Shown: in pieces, positions 1-4,555 of the stretch
How positions within the stretch are numbered: position 1 is the stretch's first letter
Layout: every line of letters begins with the position of its first letter
Translations under genes and position numbers: made by a program
Notes under the pieces: generated by a model
Told to the model about the DNA's origin: nothing
The model's database searches: none
Seen by the model: only the letters and a program-made list of their open reading frames with translations
Source of the DNA: an uncultured Bacilli bacterium
GTDB taxonomy: Bacteria; Bacillota_I; Bacilli_A; RF39; UBA660
NCBI GenBank assembly: GCA_947627805.1
Contig: CANQXB010000042.1
Span: forward strand, 1-7,640
Direction of reading: 5' to 3'
DNA: 7,640 nucleotides

Positions 1-14
1 AAAAAAATAGCATT

Positions 15-38
15 AAAAAATTCCTTTAATAGGAATTT
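15..38 (-). terminator. Intrinsic terminator of the small cysteine-rich gene
   Basis: A perfect 8-bp stem (18-25 with 31-38) encloses a 5-base loop. Read on the minus strand, it runs into a T-rich tail at 20-15, with a second T-run at 7-1. It overlaps the TAA stop codon of the minus-strand gene at 37-39, so it fits as that gene's Rho-independent terminator. The stem is AT-rich and therefore only moderately stable. Confidence 0.65.
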
Positions 39-231
39 ATTCAGTTGTGTCAATGGTAATCCATTCAGTGGTGCCACATTCGGTACAAATTTGGGGAACT
101 AATACTTTTTTACCTTTAGGAAGTTCTATTTTCTTTTCTAAAGTAACACATAAAAGTCCTGTTTCAGAATCAATGTAGCATCTTCCTTGCATTTGGGCTT
201 CTTGACACTTACTACAACCTGGTTTTTTCAT
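37..231 (-). CDS. Small cysteine-rich putative zinc-ribbon protein, function unknown
   Basis: This gene encodes 64 residues. I see no signal peptide or membrane segment, so it is probably cytosolic. Six cysteines lie at positions 6, 9, 18, 28, 49 and 52. The outer pairs form GCSKC near the N-terminus and CTECG near the C-terminus, the paired CxxC layout of a zinc ribbon; C18 and C28 lie between them and could bind metal or be free. The middle (about 30-48) is lysine-rich and probably beta-stranded, ending in a short acidic tail. I chose the ATG at 231-229 because GGTGAAG stands 5 bases upstream; an in-frame ATG at 243-241 would add four residues but has no ribosome binding site. The gene is monocistronic, with its own terminator, and divergent from the PduL gene. 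I do not recognise the family, so binding of nucleic acid or protein is only a guess from the fold. Confidence 0.65.
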   Translation of the reverse strand: MKKPGCSKCQEAQMQGRCYIDSETGLLCVTLEKKIELPKGKKVLVPQICTECGTTEWITIDTTE

Positions 232-242
232 TATCTTCACCA

Positions 243-294
243 TTAGTATTATGAACTAAAAACACTATAATTATTCTTTTAAATAAGGTATAAT
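243..294 (+). promoter_or_regulatory. Candidate promoter(s) for the PduL gene in the divergent intergenic region
   Basis: Two perfect TATAAT hexamers lie at 266-271 and 289-294. The first has a weak -35 candidate, TTAGTA at 243-248, with a 17-bp spacer; it would give a leader of about 34 bases before the ATG at 312. The second has no recognisable -35 and would start the transcript almost on the ribosome binding site, so the first seems more workable. The region must also hold the promoter of the minus-strand gene, for which I found no convincing -35/-10 pair. Confidence 0.4.
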
Positions 295-311
295 TATAAA
301 TGGTGAGAGAT

Positions 312-875
312 ATGGAATATAAAATTAAAGCTCGGGTTAGCAATCGTCATGTGCATTTAACTAAAGAAGTATATGAGAAATTATTTGATGAAGAAATAAC
401 AGTTAGAAATTATTTAAATCAAATTGGCGAATTTGCTTCTAATGAAACAGTTACGATTCGAAATGGTGATAAAAAAATTGAAAATGTGCGCGTTTTAGGT
501 CCTTTTAGAAATTATAATCAAGTAGAAATATCAAAACTTGATGCTAGGACATTAGGAGTAAATCCTCCCGTAAGAAGAAGCGGCGATTTAGCTGATAGTT
601 TAAATATTACCTTGGAAACAAAAAAAGGCCAAGTAGAAGTAAAAGGTTTAATTATTGCTAATCGTCATGTTCATATCAATACGAAAGATGCCGATTTTTA
701 TAAAGTTAAAAATGGTGATATGGTAGATATTAAAATTGATGGTGAAAAAAAAGGTATCATTGAAGCGATGGTTAAAGTAAGTGATAATGGTTATTATGAA
801 CTTCATTTAGATACGGATGATGCCAATGCCTTTTTATTAAATGATAATGAGGAAGTTACAATGAATGTTAGATAA
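312..875 (+). CDS. pduL: Phosphate acyltransferase, PduL type (phosphate propanoyl/acetyltransferase)
   Basis: This enzyme interconverts acyl-CoA plus phosphate with acyl-phosphate plus CoA. The sequence shows the two similar halves of the PduL fold: VSNRHVHL with His13 and His15 near the N-terminus, and ANRHVHI with His119 and His121 in the second half. In the known family these HxH motifs help bind the catalytic zinc ions. The conserved GPFRNYNQVEIS stretch (about 63-74), a VRRSGD loop (87-92) and a C-terminal LHLDTDDANA (about 164-173, with His165) also fit. At 187 residues it has normal length, without the N-terminal extension that targets some homologues to microcompartments. I chose ATG 312 over ATG 300 because GGTGA lies 5 bases upstream of it. 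No acetate kinase or propanediol-utilisation gene is nearby, so a housekeeping Pta-like role making acetyl-phosphate is the likeliest reading. Substrate preference cannot be read from the sequence. Confidence 0.92.
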   Translation: MEYKIKARVSNRHVHLTKEVYEKLFDEEITVRNYLNQIGEFASNETVTIRNGDKKIENVRVLGPFRNYNQVEISKLDARTLGVNPPVRRSGDLADSLNITLETKKGQVEVKGLIIANRHVHINTKDADFYKVKNGDMVDIKIDGEKKGIIEAMVKVSDNGYYELHLDTDDANAFLLNDNEEVTMNVR

Positions 876-887
876 GTTTGAAAATTG

Positions 888-933
888 TCCTCTAGTAAAG
901 GAAGAATAAGCATGTTATAATTTTTCTAGAGGA
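888..933. repeat. 8-bp inverted repeat flanking the toxin -10 region
   Basis: TCCTCTAG at 888-895 and CTAGAGGA at 926-933 are exact reverse complements separated by 30 bases. The left arm covers the -35 position and the right arm covers the predicted transcription start of the small toxin gene, so the arms bracket its promoter. They could be half-sites for a regulator. The loop is too long for an efficient terminator of the PduL gene, and chance cannot be excluded for one 8-bp pair in AT-rich DNA. Confidence 0.4.
913..921 (+). promoter_or_regulatory. Extended -10 promoter of the toxin mRNA
   Basis: TGTTATAAT is a perfect extended -10 element (TG, one base, TATAAT). The -35 position at 893-898 (TAGTAA) matches the consensus poorly, which extended -10 promoters tolerate. 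The predicted start is near A928, leaving a leader of about 57 bases before the ATG at 985. With the terminator near 1150-1155, the mRNA would be about 225 nt. Confidence 0.65.
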
Positions 934-951
934 ATATTCAAAAGTTGGGTG

Positions 952-981
952 ATTGCCAAACTTCTAAAGAAGGGAGGCGAT
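952..981 (+). promoter_or_regulatory. Leader hairpin partly sequestering the toxin ribosome binding site
   Basis: ATTGCC (952-957) can pair with GGCGAT (976-981), including one G-U pair. Inside it, CTTC (961-964) pairs with GAAG (969-972) around a TAAA loop, leaving a symmetric 3x3 internal loop. The Shine-Dalgarno stretch GGGAGG (972-977) lies within this structure, with G972, G976 and G977 paired. Hidden ribosome binding sites are a known control of type I toxin mRNAs. The pairing is read by eye and its energy was not computed. Confidence 0.5.
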
Positions 982-984
982 ATA

Positions 985-1068
985 ATGTATAAGAAAGATA
1001 TTTTAATCTTTTCTCTAATCATTATGATTTTCTTATTGATATTGCTACTCTTTGTAGTTTTGATATAA
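985..1068 (+). CDS. 27-residue hydrophobic peptide, putative type I toxin (holin-like/TxpA-like)
   Basis: A GGGAGG ribosome binding site 7 bases upstream precedes an ATG that opens a 27-codon gene ending in TAA. The peptide begins MYKKD, and everything after Asp5 (residues 6-27) is Ile, Leu, Val, Phe and Met apart from Ser10, giving one membrane-spanning helix. This fits pore-forming or membrane-damaging type I toxins of Gram-positives, such as TxpA, BsrG and the putative holin-like toxins. It is shorter than those I know and lacks their usual charged C-terminal tail. An in-frame GTG at 949 would add 12 residues (ending KKGGDI) but has no good ribosome binding site. The support is mostly context: its own promoter, a leader hairpin, a 3' terminator, and an opposing promoter plus terminator forming an antisense RNA. 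Leucine codons are mixed (2 of 8 are TTA), unlike the TTA-dominated neighbours, though the sample is tiny. Confidence 0.72.
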   Translation: MYKKDILIFSLIIMIFLLILLLFVVLI

Positions 1069-1101
1069 AAAAAATTCACCTAACCACAAGTGATTAGGTG
1101 A
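1067..1101 (-). terminator. Intrinsic terminator of the antisense RNA
   Basis: TCACCTAA (1076-1083) and TTAGGTGA (1094-1101) form a perfect 8-bp stem, with weak extra pairing inside. On the minus strand it is followed, after one A, by eight consecutive T residues (complement of 1074-1067). This is a textbook Rho-independent terminator for leftward transcription. On the plus strand no T-run follows it, so it points leftward. The T-run lies against the toxin stop codon. Confidence 0.82.
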
Positions 1102-1116
1102 TACCAAAAATTTATT

Positions 1117-1155
1117 GGCAACACTCAACACAATAAAATTGAATGTTCCTTTAAT
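1117..1155 (+). terminator. Intrinsic terminator of the toxin mRNA
   Basis: GG at 1117 followed by AACA pairs with TGTTCC ending at 1149, with a bulged C1119. The stem continues through TCAA (1125-1128) with TTGA (1139-1142) after one mismatch, giving about ten pairs and a 10-base loop. A TTT-rich tail (1150-1160) follows. The GGCAAC ... GTTCC frame resembles the terminators I recall behind putative holin-like toxin genes; that similarity is from memory and was not searched. Confidence 0.6.
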
Positions 1156-1183
1156 ATTATATGAAGATTTTCTTCACGTATAC

Positions 1184-1212
1184 ATAATAACATAAATTGA
1201 AAATATTTGCAA
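1184..1212 (-). promoter_or_regulatory. Promoter of the antisense RNA
   Basis: Read on the minus strand, TTGCAA (1212-1207) is separated by exactly 17 bases from TATTAT (1189-1184), and a TG at 1192-1191 makes the -10 extended. The predicted start is G1177. It is a stronger match to consensus than any plus-strand promoter I can find for the dusB gene in the same stretch. Its -35 lies only 15 bases upstream of the dusB start codon. Confidence 0.72.
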
Positions 1213-1216
1213 ATAT
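1203..1216. repeat. 14-bp perfect palindrome over the antisense -35 and the dusB leader
   Basis: ATATTTGCAAATAT is its own reverse complement. It contains the -35 of the antisense promoter (1207-1212) and abuts the GGTGG ribosome binding site of dusB at 1217-1221. It could be an operator for a dimeric regulator acting on the antitoxin promoter, or on dusB as a roadblock. It is AT-rich, so a chance palindrome is possible, and I recognise no specific regulator site. Confidence 0.45.
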
Positions 1217-1226
1217 GGTGGTTTAA

Positions 1227-2198
1227 ATGAAATGGAAAATTGGCAATGTAGAAATTGAAAATAGATATGTTTTAGCGCCCATGGCAGGATTTACGAGTAC
1301 TTCTTACCGGAGTATTTGTAAAAAAATGGGGGCTGGTCTTGTTGTGGGGGAAATGGTTTCTGATAAAGCTTTAATTTATGATTCTAAAAAAACTTTTGAC
1401 CTTTTAAAAATGGAAGAAGAAGAAAGACCTCTTTCGCAACAAATTTTTGGTAGTGACCCCGAAGAGATGGGAAAGGCCGCTAAAATTGTGGAAGAATATA
1501 TGCATCCTGATATTATTGATATTAATATGGGGTGTCCTGTTCCTAAAGTAGCTATTAAAAATAAGGCTGGAAGTGCTTTATTGAAAGATCCTGAAAGAGT
1601 AAGAAAAATAGTTGAATCTGTGGCATCTTCGGTATCGGTACCTGTAACTGTCAAAATTCGTTTAGGCTGGGATAATGAGCATATAAATGCCCCTTTAATT
1701 GCTAAAATATGTGAAGAAGCGGGAGCCAAAGCTATTTTTGTCCATGGTCGAACAAGAAGTGAAGGTTACAGTGGGCATGCTCATTTAGATGAAATAAAAA
1801 AAGTAGTGGAAAGTGTGCATATTCCAGTTATTGGTAATGGTGATATTACGGATTGTTATAAAGCTAAAAATATGTTAGATTATTGTGGATGCACGGCGGT
1901 AATGATAGGAAGAGGAGCTTTAGGTAACCCTTGGATTTTTCGTGATTGCATCGATTATATTGATAAAGGACTTTCTCCTAAAGAGGTAAGTTTAGAAGAA
2001 AAGAAAGCGATGATGAAAGAAAATATTGCGGCCTTAATTAAAGAAAAAGGGGAAGTTATTGGCATTTTAAATTTAAGAACTTTACTTATGTATTATTTAA
2101 AAGGTTTACCTAATACTAAAAATTTAAAATTAGCTATTTGTCAATGTCAAACCAAAGAAGAATTACTAGCTTTAATAGATAATTATAAAGGAGAATAA
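1227..2198 (+). CDS. dusB: tRNA-dihydrouridine synthase, DusB family
   Basis: This flavoenzyme reduces specific uridines in tRNA to dihydrouridine, using FMN and NAD(P)H in the cytosol. The N-terminal FMN-binding TIM barrel starts with LAPMAGFTSTSYR (16-28). It carries the family signature NMGCPVPKV with the catalytic Cys103, VKIRLGWD with Lys143, HGRTR (173-177), NGDI (204-207) and GRGALGNPW (228-236), followed by the helical C-terminal tRNA-binding part (about 240-323). The length of 323 residues is normal. The ATG has GGTGG 5 bases upstream. The gene ends 4 bases before addB, and its last codons carry the AAGGAGA ribosome binding site of addB, so the two are almost certainly co-transcribed. 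I found no strong promoter directly upstream; candidate -10 elements there lack good -35 partners. The tRNA positions modified cannot be told from sequence, and the dusB symbol reflects best family resemblance. Confidence 0.93.
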   Translation: MKWKIGNVEIENRYVLAPMAGFTSTSYRSICKKMGAGLVVGEMVSDKALIYDSKKTFDLLKMEEEERPLSQQIFGSDPEEMGKAAKIVEEYMHPDIIDINMGCPVPKVAIKNKAGSALLKDPERVRKIVESVASSVSVPVTVKIRLGWDNEHINAPLIAKICEEAGAKAIFVHGRTRSEGYSGHAHLDEIKKVVESVHIPVIGNGDITDCYKAKNMLDYCGCTAVMIGRGALGNPWIFRDCIDYIDKGLSPKEVSLEEKKAMMKENIAALIKEKGEVIGILNLRTLLMYYLKGLPNTKNLKLAICQCQTKEELLALIDNYKGE

Positions 2199-2202
2199 AA
2201 AG

Positions 2203-4554
2203 ATGGATGATATTTTGAATTATGATTTAATTATCTGTGAAAATAGTTATAAAATGGCTATTTTAGAATATGCTACCAATAACCATCTTCTTTTAAATGC
2301 CAAAATAATGAGTAAAGAAAAATTCTTTCAAGAATACTTTTTTACTTATGATAAAAGAGCTTTAAGTTATCTTGTTCAAAAATATCAAGTTAAAGTAAGT
2401 ATTGCTCAAATGTATTTAGAAAATTTATATTTTATTGAGGACAAAGAATATAAGAAAGATAAATTAAAATTTTTAAAAAATATTAAAGATGAATTAAATA
2501 GAGAAGGTCTTCTTAAGACTAATGTTTATTTTCATGATTATTTAAAAAATAAAAAAATATTAGTGTTAGGCTATTTAGTTTTAGAAAAATGGGAACAAGA
2601 AATATTTAATCAATATAAGACTTTTTATTTTAAATTTAATTCTTTGAAAAATATAAAAACAGTTTATGAATTTTCTAGTATAGAAGAAGAAATAGAATAT
2701 GTTGCTGAAAGTATTGGAAACTTAATATCTAAAGGAATACCTTTAAATAAAATTAAATTAATGAATGTTTCGGAAAACTATTATGAAGAATTAGAAAGAA
2801 TTTTTAAAATATATAATATTCCTGTCAAAATACCTTCTCTCGTTAATTTATTAGGATTAGAAATTACTTCCCAATTTTTAAGATATTTACAAGATAATTC
2901 TTTAAAAGATGCTCTTAATTTAATTAATGAGGAAGATGAAGAAATAGGAAGAGAAATTATTAGGATTGGCGAAAAATATTTAAATGTTCCAAAAGATGCT
3001 AATTTAATTTCTTTAATTAAAGAAGATTTAAAAAAAGCCTCTCTTTCTTCTTTTGATTTAGCTAATTATGTTTCTTTAATTAAAATAGATGATTATGTTT
3101 CTTCTGATGAGCATGTCTTTTTAATGAATTTTAATGCTTCAAGTATACCTTCATATAAGAAAGATGAAGATTATATAACCGATAATTTAAAAGAAGAAGT
3201 TTCTTTATATAAAACTTATGAATATAATAAAATTTTAAAAGACCAAGTTATGGAAAAAATTAAAATGATTAATAATTTAGTGATAACTTATAAATTAAAT
3301 GATTCTTTAAATATTTATTACCCTTCTAGTTTAGTTTCTTTATTAAATTTAAAAGTTATGCATCCTAAAAGAGAAAATATTCATTATTCTTACTTGCATG
3401 ATAAATTAAAATATACAACTTTATTAGATAATTATGCCAAATATGGAACAATTTCGGAAGAATTAAAAATATACCAAAATAATATTAAAGATTTAGATTA
3501 TAAAACTTACAATCATAAATTTAAAGGAATTTTAAATAACCATTTAAAAGAGCATTTAAAATCAGGATTAACTTTATCTTATTCTTCTTTAGATAATTAT
3601 AATAAGTGTGCCTTTCGATATTATTTAGATAATATTTTAAAATTAAACCCTTTTTCGGAAACTTTTGAGACTTTTATTGGCTCTTTATTTCATGATGTCT
3701 TAGAAAAATGTTTAAATAATAATAGTGATGTTAAAGAAGAAATTAATAATTATTTAAGATTAAAAGAAAAGATTCCCACTAGTAAAGAGAAGTTTTATTT
3801 AAATAAATTAGAAGGTGATTTAAAGTTTGTTTTAGATTACTTAAAAGAAGAAAAGAAATATATTAGTTTAGATAAAGAATATCATGAGAAGTATATTGTT
3901 ATTAAAAAAGAAGAAGATATTCCTGTTAAATTTGTCGGATTTGTCGATAAGATTCTCTATAAAGAGGAACCTTCGAAAACGCTCGTGGCCATTACCGATT
4001 ATAAAACAGGCCTAGTTGATATTAATTTAAACTATGTTCCTTATGGATTATCGCTTCAACTTCCTATTTATCTTTATTTAGTTAGTAAATCCGGTTTATT
4101 TAAAAATCCTCTTTATGCTGGTTTTTATTTACAACATATTTTAGATAAAGAGCTTAAAAGAAGTGATGATTATGTTACAGAAAGAAAGAATAGTTTAAAA
4201 TTAAGGGGTTATTCTAATAGCAATTTAAGTATTTTAAAATATTTAGATTCTTCTTTAAGTAATAGTGCGATTATTAAAGGTTTAAAATTAAAAAATGATG
4301 GTAATTTTGCTCAAACTAGTAAAGTGCTAAATAATAAAGAAATTGAAAAGTTAATTTCTTTAACGGAAAAGATAATTGATAAAAGTATTAAAAGTATTAT
4401 AGCGGGTGATTTTCCAATAAATCCTAAGAAAATTGGCTATGAAAAAGATATCGGCTGTTTGTATTGTCCTTTTAAAGATATTTGTTATAAAGATGAAAGT
4501 GATGATGTCATTTTAGAAGATATTAAAGATTTAACCTTTTTAGGAGGTGATTAA
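2203..4554 (+). CDS. addB: ATP-dependent nuclease subunit AddB (short form), PD-(D/E)XK nuclease with Fe-S cluster
   Basis: AddB is the second subunit of the AddAB helicase-nuclease that resects double-strand breaks for RecA loading; in B. subtilis it holds the Chi-recognising, inactive helicase fold and one of two nuclease domains. Diagnostic here is the C-terminal nuclease flanked by four cysteines: C469 (NKCAFRYY) and C752, C755, C761 (CLYCPFKDIC). This C...CxxCxxxxxC pattern binds the 4Fe-4S cluster of AddB. Catalytic residues are His497 (GSLFHDVLE), Asp582 (GFVDKI), Asp599 and Lys601 (TDYKTG), and Gln619/Tyr623 (QLPIY). The N-terminal 450 residues are divergent, and I see no Walker A motif where classical AddB has one. 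At 783 residues it is far shorter than B. subtilis AddB, at roughly 1,160. The start has AAGGAGA upstream inside dusB, and addA follows after one base. A RexB-like variant name would also be reasonable. Confidence 0.87.
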   Translation: MDDILNYDLIICENSYKMAILEYATNNHLLLNAKIMSKEKFFQEYFFTYDKRALSYLVQKYQVKVSIAQMYLENLYFIEDKEYKKDKLKFLKNIKDELNREGLLKTNVYFHDYLKNKKILVLGYLVLEKWEQEIFNQYKTFYFKFNSLKNIKTVYEFSSIEEEIEYVAESIGNLISKGIPLNKIKLMNVSENYYEELERIFKIYNIPVKIPSLVNLLGLEITSQFLRYLQDNSLKDALNLINEEDEEIGREIIRIGEKYLNVPKDANLISLIKEDLKKASLSSFDLANYVSLIKIDDYVSSDEHVFLMNFNASSIPSYKKDEDYITDNLKEEVSLYKTYEYNKILKDQVMEKIKMINNLVITYKLNDSLNIYYPSSLVSLLNLKVMHPKRENIHYSYLHDKLKYTTLLDNYAKYGTISEELKIYQNNIKDLDYKTYNHKFKGILNNHLKEHLKSGLTLSYSSLDNYNKCAFRYYLDNILKLNPFSETFETFIGSLFHDVLEKCLNNNSDVKEEINNYLRLKEKIPTSKEKFYLNKLEGDLKFVLDYLKEEKKYISLDKEYHEKYIVIKKEEDIPVKFVGFVDKILYKEEPSKTLVAITDYKTGLVDINLNYVPYGLSLQLPIYLYLVSKSGLFKNPLYAGFYLQHILDKELKRSDDYVTERKNSLKLRGYSNSNLSILKYLDSSLSNSAIIKGLKLKNDGNFAQTSKVLNNKEIEKLISLTEKIIDKSIKSIIAGDFPINPKKIGYEKDIGCLYCPFKDICYKDESDDVILEDIKDLTFLGGD

Positions 4555-4555
4555 A

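Larger units (their letters stand above)
1067..1177 (-). ncRNA. Predicted antisense RNA antitoxin, about 110 nt
   Basis: A promoter at 1184-1212 on the minus strand predicts a start at G1177. A minus-strand intrinsic terminator ends the RNA in the T-run complementary to 1067-1074, giving about 111 nt. The RNA would open with a perfect 6-bp hairpin (1176-1171 with 1167-1162, loop AAA), continue with the complement of the toxin terminator stem (1149-1117), and end in the terminator hairpin (1101-1076). It is complementary to the toxin mRNA from the stop codon through the 3' end, almost 90 bases. Convergent 3'-overlap of this kind is the arrangement known for txpA/RatA and bsrG/SR4 of Bacillus subtilis, where the antisense RNA promotes toxin mRNA decay, hinders its translation, or both. 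No protein is encoded. The call is from signals only; no expression data were available. Confidence 0.68.

Noticed and set aside
300..311. ATG at 300 as the start of the PduL gene
   Set aside because: It sits directly after a TATAAT at 289-294 with only a distant AAGG upstream, whereas ATG 312 has GGTGA at a 5-base spacing and gives the usual short lead into VSNRHVHL.
949..984. GTG at 949 as an alternative toxin start, giving 39 residues
   Set aside because: It has no good ribosome binding site, while the ATG at 985 has GGGAGG at ideal spacing. It remains a fallback, since the added KKGGDI stretch resembles leaders I recall from holin-like toxin genes.
876..1226. Riboswitch or T-box in front of dusB
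   Set aside because: The hairpins in this stretch resolve into two oppositely oriented terminators and a toxin leader. I see no T-box sequence or known aptamer core, and the leftward terminator has its T-run on the wrong strand for controlling dusB.
1376..1729. A 117-codon open frame on the minus strand
   Set aside because: It lies wholly inside dusB, which has full family motifs on the plus strand. The opposite-frame protein shows no recognisable family or convincing ribosome binding site, so it is a shadow.
4547..4555. GTG start for addA, three codons upstream of the ATG at 4556
   Set aside because: The GTG is part of the AGGAGGTGA ribosome binding site itself, and the ATG 8 bases downstream of AGGAGG matches the usual AddA N-terminus (NFTKEQ).
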